DNA from: Streptomyces sp. TLI_105 | GTDB taxonomy: Bacteria; Actinomycetota; Actinomycetes; Streptomycetales; Streptomycetaceae | Reading direction: 5' to 3' | Assembly: GCF_900105415.1 (NCBI RefSeq) | Contig: NZ_FNSM01000001.1 | Coordinates: 2,108,001-2,172,000 of the forward strand | DNA: 64,000 nucleotides | Shown here: piece by piece, positions 8,676 through 16,485 of the stretch | How the letters are laid out: the number at the start of each line of letters is the position of its first letter | Numbering within the stretch: the stretch's first letter is position 1 | Notes under the pieces: model-generated | Database searches by the model: none | Told to the model about the DNA's origin: nothing | What the model saw: only the letters and a program-made list of their open reading frames with translations | Position numbers and translations under genes: made by a program

Positions 8676-9364
8676 CGGCCTCCCCCGCCTCCCCGACCTC
8701 CCCCGCCTCCCCCGATCCCGTCGGGCTGATGCTGAACAAGGCGCACTATCCGGTGACCTCGCTGGGCCCCGGGACCCGGGCGGGCATCTGGACGCAGGGC
8801 TGCACGATCGGCTGTGCCGGGTGCGTCTCGCAGGACACCTGGGCGGCCGATCCCGGCACGCTCGTGGACGTCGCGGCGGTCGGGTCCTGGCTCGCCGGCC
8901 TGCCCGATCCGCTCGACGGGATCACGGTCTCGGGGGGAGAGCCGTTCCAGCAGCCGGAAGCGCTCGCCGCGCTCCTGGACCTGGTCCACGTCCGGCGCCG
9001 CGAGCGGCCCGCGCCGCTGGACGTGCTCGTCTACAGCGGGTACTCCCTCGCCCGGCTGAGGAAGGAGCACTCCGCGCTCCTCAGCCGGTGCGACGCGGTG
9101 CTCACCGGTCCGTACATCGAACGCCTCAACACCCCCGGCCTGCGGTGGAGGGGTTCGAGCAACCAGCAGCTGACCGCGCTGACCGATCTCGGGCGGGAGC
9201 GGTACGAGGGAACCGGCCCGGCCGGACCGCCGCCCATGCAGGTCGCGGTGGCCGACGGCCGCATCTGGTTCATCGGCGTTCCCCGTCGGGACGACATGGA
9301 CCGCCTGAGCACCCGGCTCCGATCGGCCGGCATCACCATGGAAGAAGTGTCGTGGCGCAGCTGA
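8672..9364 (+). CDS. Activase-like radical SAM / 4Fe-4S protein
   Basis: 230 residues, starting by ATGA overlap with the ATPase. WTQGCTIGCAGCVS contains the CX3CX2C cluster motif (Cys44, Cys48, Cys51), and ITVSGGEPFQQP has the GGEP SAM-binding motif. Short length and these motifs place it with the NrdG/PflA glycyl-radical activating group of radical SAM proteins (4Fe-4S single-cluster family). No glycyl-radical enzyme is encoded nearby, so it may activate or modify a protein of this operon instead. A Pro/Ala/Ser-rich N-terminal leader of about 15 residues precedes the domain. The FHA gene starts inside its last codons. Confidence 0.85.
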   Translation: MTASPASPTSPASPDPVGLMLNKAHYPVTSLGPGTRAGIWTQGCTIGCAGCVSQDTWAADPGTLVDVAAVGSWLAGLPDPLDGITVSGGEPFQQPEALAALLDLVHVRRRERPAPLDVLVYSGYSLARLRKEHSALLSRCDAVLTGPYIERLNTPGLRWRGSSNQQLTALTDLGRERYEGTGPAGPPPMQVAVADGRIWFIGVPRRDDMDRLSTRLRSAGITMEEVSWRS

Positions 9365-9999
9365 TCTGCTCGATCTGTGGCCTGGCGGCGGAGGACGACG
9401 ACCTCGTCTGCCGGGGATGCTCCGGAAACCTCAGCCGTCCCGTCGTCGCCCGTCGTCCGCTGCCCGGGGCGGAGGCCCCGGGGGCGGTGGACGAGGGCGA
9501 ACCGGCCGAGGAGGAGCAGGAGGAGGAGCCCCTGGTCTGCCCGCACTGCGGGGCTCCGGTCCCCGTGCCGACCAATCAGGTGTGCGTGGCCTGCCAGCGG
9601 TTGCTGGGCGAGGTGCGGCCGTCCCGTACCGCCGCCGTGGACGCGCGGGCGACCCGTCGCGACCTCCCCGTCACCGTCCTGCGGGTCCGGTTCGGCGCGG
9701 TGGAGCGCACCGTGACGCCGGGCGGCACCCTCCTCCTCGGCCGGGCCCCGGCCGCCCGCACGACGCGCGGCCTGCTGGCCCGCCACGACAACGTCTCCCG
9801 ACGCCACGCGACCGTCGGCCTGGAACCGGACGGCACCGCCTGGGTACGGGACGAGCACTCCACCAACGGCACCTTCGTGAACGGCAGTCCGGTCGGCGCC
9901 GGTGTGCGGACGCCCCTCCGGGACGGTGACGTGCTGAGGCTGGCCGCGGACTGCACGCTCGTGATCACCCTCGACGCGCCGGGTAAAGGGGGGCGGTGA
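9352..9999 (+). CDS. Zinc-ribbon / FHA-domain protein
   Basis: 215 residues from a GTG at 9352 that overlaps the radical SAM gene by 13 bases, so the pair is translationally coupled. Two zinc ribbons come first: CSIC...CRGC at residues 6-23 and CPHC...CVAC at 63-81, separated by a Glu-rich linker. A forkhead-associated domain fills about 120-205, with the conserved LLLGR, VSRRHA and STNGTFVNG motifs that bind phosphothreonine. It should dock on a target phosphorylated by the kinase encoded at the start of the operon. No membrane segment is seen. The final gene of the operon ends 85 bases from a convergent membrane glycosyltransferase gene. Confidence 0.88.
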   Translation: MAQLICSICGLAAEDDDLVCRGCSGNLSRPVVARRPLPGAEAPGAVDEGEPAEEEQEEEPLVCPHCGAPVPVPTNQVCVACQRLLGEVRPSRTAAVDARATRRDLPVTVLRVRFGAVERTVTPGGTLLLGRAPAARTTRGLLARHDNVSRRHATVGLEPDGTAWVRDEHSTNGTFVNGSPVGAGVRTPLRDGDVLRLAADCTLVITLDAPGKGGR

Positions 10000-10083
10000 C
10001 GGCCGGGGCCCCGGAGGCGGTCGGGCCGGCCGTCGCCGCGCGTCGGGGCCGCCCCCGGTCCGTCACCCGTCGTCCCTCCCGGT

Positions 10084-11673
10084 TCAGTCGCACCCCTTGG
10101 CGCTCTCGGCCGTGATCGCCTCGGCCGTGTACGGGCACTGGAAGCCGATCCAGCGCAGCTGCTCCCACAGGTGCGGCCAGGGCTTCAGCGGACCGCGGCA
10201 CACCAGGAACTTCTGGCCGTCGTCGGAGACCGGGAGGTCGTTCTCGTACGCGCCGCGCGGCTCGCACGAGGCGAAGAGCGCGCCGAACCGCTTCGGATCG
10301 ACGCCGATGGCGATGACGGTCGTCTTGTCCTCGCCGGGCACGCCGAAGTCGGCGTACGAGTTGTGGCCGCTGTACGCCTTCGGCAGCCCGTACTCCGGCC
10401 CCCACCTGTCGATCGCGCCCGCCTGGCCGTAGTGGTTGCCGTAGATGACGGTGTGCGCCTGCTCGTCCGTCGGCAGCGAGCGGTAGACCGCGCCCACCTG
10501 CCGGGTCATCTCGGGCCAGCCGACCTGGTCGAACTGGACGATGGCCATGCCGCTGAGGACGGGATTCCCCGCGTACACGTTGATCGGGAGCGTCGGCAGC
10601 AGCAGGATCGCGCTGCTCACGGCGTTGAGCGCGGTCAGTCCGCCGATCACCCCGAGCCGCTTGGCGCTGCGGGCCCACCGGTCGACGACCACGGCCCCCG
10701 CGGCGAGGAGCACGTACTGCAGCGCGGTGGTGTAGGCGCCCTGTCCGCCGACGATCAGCAGCACGACCACCATCAGCGGATACGACCAGCCGACGAACCG
10801 GTAGGCGCGCCACTCGGGGCGCCGCAGCAGCGCGACGAGACCGGCGATCCACACCGGGTTGAGGAAGAAGCCGATGAGGAGGAGCTGCATCGGGACGAAG
10901 GTGCTGCGGGACAGGCTGTCCAGCGCCTTGGACAGCGCGGCGCTCATCTCCAGCTGCGGCATGCCGTGGGTGATCTGCCAGATCAGCACCGGCGAGGCGA
11001 TCACCACGGCCACGCCGACCGAGGCCGGGAAGCGCCAGGTCCGGAAGACCCGTCGCGGTCCGAACACCAGCAGGCCGGCCCCGAGGCAGAGCAGCAGGAG
11101 GACCAGCAGGTACTTCGCGGTCAGGCCGACGCCGACCACGACGCCGATCGCCCACCACAGCCGGGTGTCGCGGGTGCGCACCATCCGGATCAGCAGCCAG
11201 GTCACCGTGATCCAGGACAGCTCGTCCCAGTTGTTCGTGCCCATGATGTGGCCGGTGTACATGACCAGGCCCGAGGCGAACGCCATGAATCCCGCGAGTG
11301 TCTGCGCCCGGGAGCCGCCGCCCAGCTCGCGGGCGATCAGCGGGGCGAGCAGCACGGCGAGGGAGGCCAGCAGCGCCGGCACCACACGGAAGCCGAAGAG
11401 GTTGTCCCCGAACACCGCCATCTCGGCCTTGGCGACGAGCGCGACGAGCGGGGGCTGGTCGACGTAGCCCCACGCCAGATGGCGGCTCGCGGCCCGGGTG
11501 TAGAGCTCGTCCACGTGGTAGCCGTGCCGGGTGGCCAGCACCAGCAGGCACACCGTCATCGCGGCGGCGGTCAGGGACACCGGCCGCCACGGCACGGGAG
11601 CGAGCCCCGGCCCCTCGGGCGGCGGCGTGGCCGCCTCCTGGTCCGAGGGCGCGGTCGCTTTCACGAAAGTCAT
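10084..11673 (-). CDS. PMT/ArnT-like integral membrane glycosyltransferase, probable peptide mannosyltransferase
   Basis: 529 residues from the ATG at 11673, with GGAG upstream. It has a cytoplasmic, Pro-rich leader, then about 11-12 hydrophobic helices. The first luminal loop has the acidic DE motif of GT-C enzymes (HGYHVDELYTRAA, then YVDQPPLVAL), as in polyprenyl-phosphate-sugar-dependent transferases (PMT_2/ArnT group). The C-terminal 130 residues form an extracytoplasmic soluble domain. Its donor is most likely polyprenyl-phosphate-mannose, because a polyprenyl-P-mannose synthase is encoded at the other end of this cluster (44380). In mannopeptimycin biosynthesis, transferases of this class decorate the peptide. 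It is divergent from the MFS gene. Acceptor and sugar identity are inference. Confidence 0.82.
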   Translation of the reverse strand: MTFVKATAPSDQEAATPPPEGPGLAPVPWRPVSLTAAAMTVCLLVLATRHGYHVDELYTRAASRHLAWGYVDQPPLVALVAKAEMAVFGDNLFGFRVVPALLASLAVLLAPLIARELGGGSRAQTLAGFMAFASGLVMYTGHIMGTNNWDELSWITVTWLLIRMVRTRDTRLWWAIGVVVGVGLTAKYLLVLLLLCLGAGLLVFGPRRVFRTWRFPASVGVAVVIASPVLIWQITHGMPQLEMSAALSKALDSLSRSTFVPMQLLLIGFFLNPVWIAGLVALLRRPEWRAYRFVGWSYPLMVVVLLIVGGQGAYTTALQYVLLAAGAVVVDRWARSAKRLGVIGGLTALNAVSSAILLLPTLPINVYAGNPVLSGMAIVQFDQVGWPEMTRQVGAVYRSLPTDEQAHTVIYGNHYGQAGAIDRWGPEYGLPKAYSGHNSYADFGVPGEDKTTVIAIGVDPKRFGALFASCEPRGAYENDLPVSDDGQKFLVCRGPLKPWPHLWEQLRWIGFQCPYTAEAITAESAKGCD

Positions 11674-11703
11674 CGGGGACTCCGTTCCGTCAGGGCTCGC
11701 TGC

Positions 11704-11724
11704 CGTGTCGGAATGCCGGACACG
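11704..11724. promoter_or_regulatory. Imperfect inverted repeat in divergent promoter region
   Basis: CGTGTC and GACACG arms flank a 9-base centre, just upstream of the glycosyltransferase start and within the 254-base divergent region (11674-11927) shared with the MFS gene. It may be an operator for a cluster regulator. No other copy was found by eye, so the call is tentative. Confidence 0.3.
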
Positions 11725-11927
11725 ACTCAGCCCTCCAATATCGGCGCGCCCACCGGTGACCTCAACGAACTTGAGCCGTGCCGACATTGCGCAGGCCGTG
11801 GCCCGCTTCCGGGGGCGGGACGCGGTTGGCCTGGGAGTTTCGTCCACGGGTCAACTTGATGGCGAGGGCCGCCTCCCCGCCGGAAGACTCGGTGGCGTCG
11901 GCTGCCGTCACACAGGGAAGGCTCGGC

Positions 11928-13202
11928 ATGACCCCACCCCTGCCGCGCAACCGGAACTACCGCGTTCTCTGGTCCGGCATGTTCCTGTCCGAACTGGCCG
12001 GCGAGATCGCGTACATCGCCTTCCCGCTGCTCGTGCTGGCCCACGGGGGCTCGGCGGCCGCGGTCGCCGGTGTCGCCGCGGTGCTCGCCGGTGCCCGCAC
12101 CCTGGTCAGCCTGCCCGCCGGGGTGCTGGCCGACCGCGTGGACCGCAAGCGGGTGATGGTGGCGACCCAGGGCGTCCGTACGGTGGCGATGCTCAGCGTC
12201 GCCGTCGCCGTCCTGCTGGGCGACTGCCCGCTGTGGCAGATCCTGCTCGTGGCCGTCGTCGAGGGCGCGGCCGCCGGCGTCTTCGTACCGGCCGAGAACG
12301 CGGCCCTCCCCCAGGTCGTGCCGGAGGACATGCTGCCGCGGGCACTGGCGCGCAACGCGGCCCGGCCGTTCGCCGCGCTGCTGACCGGCCCGGCGCTGGC
12401 CGGCTTCACGTTCGGGCTGCACGAGGTCCTGCCGTTCGCGCTGAACACGTCCGTGCTCGCGGTGTCGTTCGTGGCGCTGGCCGCCCTGCATCTGCCGCGC
12501 CGCCCCGCCCGGCCCTCGGCCGGGCCCTCGGCCGGGCCCTCGGCCGGCGGGGGGAGCGCGGCCGCCGCCGCGCCGCGGCCCGGCGGGTTCGGGCCGCTGC
12601 TGCGCACGCGGACCGTACGCGCGACGATGGCCTGGATCGTCGGCGTCAACCTCGCGTTCCACACCTTGGTCGTGCTCGTACTCGTCGTGTCGGGCGAGGA
12701 GCACGTCGCGCCCGGGCAGATGGGCCTGATGATGACGTGCTTCGGCGCGGGCGGTCTGGTCGGTGCCCTGATCGCCGACCGTCTGCACGCGGCGGCGCTG
12801 TCGCCGGGCACGCTGGTCATCGGCTCGACCTGGGTCTTCGCCGCCGTCGCCGTCGCCATGGCGTACGCGTCGCGCGGTGTGCCGCTCGGCATCCTGCTGG
12901 GCGTGGCCGCGATGGCCATGCCGGTCGCGAACACGACCGTGATCACCTGCCAACTGGCGTCCGTGCCCGACGGTTTGCGGGGACGTCTGTCCGGCCTGGT
13001 CGCCCTCGGTTCCGAACTGGCCGCCACGGCCGGCCCCGTCACGGCCGGCGTGCTGGCGGCCGTCACCCGGGACGGGGCCGTGCGCATGCTCGGCGCGGCC
13101 GGGCTGCTGGCGGTCGTCGCCGTCGGCGCCACCCTGAGCCCGGCGCTGCGCCGCCTCGCGCTGCCCCGGCCGTCCGACGCACCACAGCCGGCGCACTCCT
13201 GA
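11928..13202 (+). CDS. MFS transporter, probable peptide or precursor exporter
   Basis: 424 residues from the ATG at 11928, preceded by AGGGAAGG. Twelve hydrophobic segments are seen. The MFS loop 2-3 signature appears as LPAGVLADRVDRKRVM, and the N-terminus (RNRNYRVLWSGMFLSELAGEI) is typical of the DHA3-like (MFS_3) exporters common in antibiotic clusters. The central loop carries a short PSAG triplicate (tandem DNA repeat near 12517-12548). The next gene follows after 22 bases, so the two are co-transcribed. Its role in export or self-resistance is inferred from context. Confidence 0.85.
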   Translation: MTPPLPRNRNYRVLWSGMFLSELAGEIAYIAFPLLVLAHGGSAAAVAGVAAVLAGARTLVSLPAGVLADRVDRKRVMVATQGVRTVAMLSVAVAVLLGDCPLWQILLVAVVEGAAAGVFVPAENAALPQVVPEDMLPRALARNAARPFAALLTGPALAGFTFGLHEVLPFALNTSVLAVSFVALAALHLPRRPARPSAGPSAGPSAGGGSAAAAAPRPGGFGPLLRTRTVRATMAWIVGVNLAFHTLVVLVLVVSGEEHVAPGQMGLMMTCFGAGGLVGALIADRLHAAALSPGTLVIGSTWVFAAVAVAMAYASRGVPLGILLGVAAMAMPVANTTVITCQLASVPDGLRGRLSGLVALGSELAATAGPVTAGVLAAVTRDGAVRMLGAAGLLAVVAVGATLSPALRRLALPRPSDAPQPAHS

Positions 13203-13224
13203 CCACCGACAACGGAGGAAGAAG

Positions 13225-14253
13225 ATGCTGCAGCTCCAGCTGCGCGACGAGGACGTCGTCGCGATCGAGAAGATCACCGCGGAGGTCGCGGGGCGCTTCT
13301 CGTCCATCGAGGATCCCGCCCTGCACCGGGCCGCCCAGGTCTACGCGCACGAGTTGCCGCGCGGGCTGCGGACGGCACTGGTCGACTTCAGGCTGACCGA
13401 GCCGTCGGGGGTGCTGGTCGTGTCCGGGCTGCCGGTCGACGACCTGTCGCTCGGCCCCACGCCGCCGGACTGGCGCGACAAGGCAGCGCCCGACGCGACG
13501 CTGCGCCTCGACATCCCGTTCCTGCTCATCGGCTGCTTGCTGGGCGAGCCGATCGGCTGGGCCACCCAGCAGGACGGGCGGGTCATGCACGACATCTTCC
13601 CGATACGCGCCCACGAGCACGGTCAGATCGGCTGGGGAAGCGCGGAGACGCTCGCCTGGCACACCGAGGACGCCTTCCATCCCCTGCGCACCGACTACCT
13701 GGGGCTCATGTGCCTGCGCAACCCCGGCGGGGTGGAGACGACCTTCGCCGACATCGCCGATGTGCGGCTCGACGAAGCGACGCGCGCGGCCCTGATGGAG
13801 GAGCGCTTCAGGATCCTTCCGGACGACTCGCACCGTCCGCAGAACCAGGTCGCGGGCGACCGCGAGGATCCCGAGGTGGCCGAGCTCACGAGGCGCAGCG
13901 CCGAGCGGGTGGAGAGCGCCCTGCGGTCCCCCGAGCCGGTGGCGGTCCTCTTCGGCTCCCCCAAGGATCCGTACATCCGGCTGGATCCCTACTACATGCA
14001 GGGGGTGCAGGGTGAGCGCGAGCAGCGGGTGCTGGACGAGATCGGGAAGGCCCTGGACGGCGCGATGGGCGGGGTGGCCCTGGCTCCCGGCGACATCGCC
14101 TTCCTCGACAACTACCGCGTGGTGCACGGCCGCAAGCCCTTCCGGGCGCGATTCGACGGCACCGACCGCTGGCTGCGTCGGCTGAATATCACCCGTGATC
14201 TGCGCAAGTCCCGGCACGCGCGGCTGACGGCGGAGTCGCGGGTCATCTACTGA
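13225..14253 (+). CDS. mppO: Fe(II)/2-oxoglutarate beta-hydroxylase, MppO/VioC-like
   Basis: 342 residues with GGAGGAAGAAG before the ATG. It belongs to the clavaminate-synthase-like arginine/asparagine/enduracididine beta-hydroxylase family (VioC, OrfP, MppO, AsnO). The facial triad is visible as WHTED (His146, Glu148) and VVHGRKPF (His301), followed by the 2-oxoglutarate-binding Arg in DRWLRRLN. Given MppP/Q/R homologues at 40-43 kb, the likely substrate is free L-enduracididine, giving beta-hydroxyenduracididine as in mannopeptimycin. Arginine is the alternative. The stop-codon context ATCTACTGACGG is repeated 15 bases downstream, suggesting a small duplication. The symbol is borrowed from the mannopeptimycin cluster. 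Confidence 0.8.
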   Translation: MLQLQLRDEDVVAIEKITAEVAGRFSSIEDPALHRAAQVYAHELPRGLRTALVDFRLTEPSGVLVVSGLPVDDLSLGPTPPDWRDKAAPDATLRLDIPFLLIGCLLGEPIGWATQQDGRVMHDIFPIRAHEHGQIGWGSAETLAWHTEDAFHPLRTDYLGLMCLRNPGGVETTFADIADVRLDEATRAALMEERFRILPDDSHRPQNQVAGDREDPEVAELTRRSAERVESALRSPEPVAVLFGSPKDPYIRLDPYYMQGVQGEREQRVLDEIGKALDGAMGGVALAPGDIAFLDNYRVVHGRKPFRARFDGTDRWLRRLNITRDLRKSRHARLTAESRVIY

Positions 14254-14641
14254 CGGTTTATCTACTGACGGGTCGTCCACCGACGCACGGATCGTGGTCG
14301 CCGACCGGACCGGACATCTCCGACAATGAATTTTCGGCCGACTGCGACTGAATCACGCCCGTCGTTTTCGAGACACACGGAAAAGCACGGCAGGCCCGTA
14401 GGGAGTTCGATGAAGTGATCAACGGCGCGGCGAGGAAGTCGGGCCCGGTCAGGGGGGTGGAGCAGGCCGGGCACGGGCGGCGGCGAGAGGGGAAACGGTC
14501 ACGCGGATCGCAATTACGTGGCCGGGGCACTAAATCACGAGGAGCCACCCCTCTACCAAATCATTGACGGATCAATATCATTGCCATCGTCGGCGACCTA
14601 CGCATGATCTCCTGCATGCAAATTGCGTCTCGGGGGTGGCA
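14254..14641. other. Intergenic region upstream of the TTA-containing regulator
   Basis: 388 bases without a credible gene. It begins with a duplicate of the preceding stop context (ATCTACTGACGG at 14245 and 14260). Parts are less GC-rich than the surroundings (about 14320-14400 and 14530-14640), as expected for a promoter region. I see no clear terminator or operator palindrome. Confidence 0.6.
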
Positions 14642-15625
14642 ATGTTGCGCATCAAAGTTTCCAGCGAAGACATACAGCGGTTAAGAATGGTCCATACTTT
14701 AGGGCCCGTGTCCGAAGCGGTCTTCGCCCTCCACCACTTCGGACGCGACCGGGCGCGCGGCGGTGTCGGCTGGCACAAGTTCGTGCGCGAGCGCCTCGGC
14801 GACGACCTGCCCGCCGTGGGCGAGGTCGTGTCCAAGTACCGGGTGGTTCCCGATCTCCTGTGGCTGCTGGAGCGGGAGGGGGCGGACGCCGATTCGGTAC
14901 CGCCGGCCGTGCGCGCCCGGGCCCGCCGCCTCGCCCAGATCGTCTTCCTGTTCTGCAGCGCGGGCATCCTGCCCTACTGGTCGCAGATACGGGCCCGGCT
15001 GGAGATCGAGCGCGACGTGCGCGGACGGATAGCCATCACGAACGGCGTCGAATTCCTGCTCGCGGGGCTGCACCCCAAGGTGACGTGGGAGTCCTCGGAG
15101 CTGCGCATCGCGTCCCACACCGACCTCGAGATCACCCTCGACGGGCGCGGCCTGATCCTGAGCCCCTCGCTCTTCCTCCCCGACAAGACCTGCGTGCTCG
15201 TGCGCTCCGAGCGGCAGGCCGGCGTGCCGGCGCTCGTCTTCTCCGTGCCCCTGGACCTCAACGACCTGGAGTCGCCCTCCGAGGAATCGGACGTCGAGGG
15301 CGACCGGGCGCTGGCCGCCCTGGTCGGAGCCACCCGCGCGGCGGCCCTGCGCGCGCTGTCCGAGAGCGGCACCACCGGCGATCTGTCCGACCGGCTCGGC
15401 ATCTCCCTCTCCGGCGCCAGCAAGCAGGCCACCGTCCTGCGAGAGGCGGGGCTGATCACGACGCTGCGCAACCGCACCACCGCCACGCACACGCTCACTC
15501 CGCTCGGTCTGGCGCTCCTGCAGAGGGAGTTGCCCGCCGAGCTCACCGGTCCGTCGGGCCACCCGGGCCATCCGGGCCACCCACGGGCGCGCGAGCCGAG
15601 GAGCGTTCCGGGACCACGCGGCTGA
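14642..15625 (+). CDS. ArsR-like winged-helix regulator with two TTA codons
   Basis: 327 residues from the ATG at 14642, with GGGGGTGG before it. The N-terminal 220 residues match the general form of Streptomyces proteins in which a DUF5937-type domain precedes an ArsR-like winged helix. The helix-turn-helix lies near 245-305 (LSDRLGISLSGASKQATVLR, then EAGLITTLRNRTT). The C-terminal tail has a GHPGHPGHP repeat. Codons at 14681 and 14699 are TTA, so translation should require the bldA tRNA. It is probably a developmental gate for the NRPS cluster. The target promoters are not known from sequence. Confidence 0.8.
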   Translation: MLRIKVSSEDIQRLRMVHTLGPVSEAVFALHHFGRDRARGGVGWHKFVRERLGDDLPAVGEVVSKYRVVPDLLWLLEREGADADSVPPAVRARARRLAQIVFLFCSAGILPYWSQIRARLEIERDVRGRIAITNGVEFLLAGLHPKVTWESSELRIASHTDLEITLDGRGLILSPSLFLPDKTCVLVRSERQAGVPALVFSVPLDLNDLESPSEESDVEGDRALAALVGATRAAALRALSESGTTGDLSDRLGISLSGASKQATVLREAGLITTLRNRTTATHTLTPLGLALLQRELPAELTGPSGHPGHPGHPRAREPRSVPGPRG

Positions 15626-15655
15626 GACATGACCCGCGTACCGACAGCCACGCGG

Positions 15656-16297
15656 CTACGGCATGACCCGCGTCTCGACCACACGGCCCTCGGCGAGCAG
15701 CACCACCGCGTCGGCCCGTTCGAGAGAGGCCAGGTCCGTGGCCGAGGCCACGACACAGAGCCCCTGCCGGTCCACCAACTCGCGCACCATGTCCAGGACC
15801 CCCGCCGCGGTGGCGGGCGGAAGGCCGACGGTGAGGTCGTCGGCGAGCAGCACGTCGGGGGCGCCGGAGACCGCGGCCACGACCGCGGCCACCCGCTGCC
15901 GATCCCCCGTCAGTTCGCGTACGGGAATGTCCCGCTCCTCCCAGAGGTCCAGCCGGCGCAGCGCGTCCCGCACCACCTCCGCCGCTCCGGCCGGCATCGG
16001 GCCGAGCCCCGAGGCGAGCGTGCCGATCGTCGCCGCCTGCTCCGGCACCGGCAGGAGACCGACGTGCGCGAGCCGGAGGCCCTCGGCGAGACGGACCTCG
16101 CCCGTCGTCACCGGTTCCAGACCGGCGGCGCACCGCAGCACGCCGGTCTTGCCCGCGGCGGCCGGTCCGGCCAGCGCCGTCCAGGTGCCGCCGTCGCACG
16201 CGAAGGACACGTTCTCGATCACGTATCCGGGTTCGGCGCCCACGGCGCCGTCCGTGCCGACATGACATAGCTGCAGAGCCGGACTCTGTTCGGTCAT
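15656..16297 (-). CDS. Degenerate ABC-transporter ATP-binding protein
   Basis: 213 residues from the ATG at 16297, preceded by GGAAAGAGA. Walker A is GPAAAGKTG and Walker B is VLLADD. The ABC signature LSGGQ is replaced by LTGDRQR, and the residue after Walker B Asp-Asp is Leu rather than the catalytic Glu. The Q-loop region (LLPVPEQAATIGTLASGLGP) is also weak. No permease is adjacent. It may be an inactive or regulatory ATPase, or may work with a distant transmembrane partner. Convergent with the winged-helix regulator and 30 bases from its stop. Confidence 0.75.
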   Translation of the reverse strand: MTEQSPALQLCHVGTDGAVGAEPGYVIENVSFACDGGTWTALAGPAAAGKTGVLRCAAGLEPVTTGEVRLAEGLRLAHVGLLPVPEQAATIGTLASGLGPMPAGAAEVVRDALRRLDLWEERDIPVRELTGDRQRVAAVVAAVSGAPDVLLADDLTVGLPPATAAGVLDMVRELVDRQGLCVVASATDLASLERADAVVLLAEGRVVETRVMP

Positions 16298-16471
16298 GGT
16301 GGTCTCTTTCCATGCTCGGGAGGTAGGTTGTGCAACCGGTCCGCCGTCCCCGTTCCACTCCGGCGGAGGTGAGTCGATTCCGTCCACCTCTGGTCCCCGA
16401 TACTCGGTCTGACCGGCATGTTAGGGCCTTCGGTGCGGAAGAGCCCATACCTTCCGCCACAGGGAAAGAAC

Positions 16472-16485
16472 TACAGCCTGCTGTA
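16472..16485 (+). promoter_or_regulatory. Perfect inverted repeat abutting the sensor-kinase start
   Basis: TACAGC-CT-GCTGTA ends at the base before the proposed ATG. No Shine-Dalgarno sequence is present at the usual distance, although AGGGAAAGAA lies 16-25 bases upstream. The repeat could be an operator or an mRNA hairpin limiting translation. Another inverted pair, GGTTG-TG-CAACC, lies at 16326-16337. Confidence 0.35.

Noticed and set aside
8672..9364. NrdG, the anaerobic ribonucleotide reductase activase
   Set aside because: No nrdD is adjacent and the gene is coupled to a Clp-like ATPase and an FHA gene; only the family resemblance is kept.
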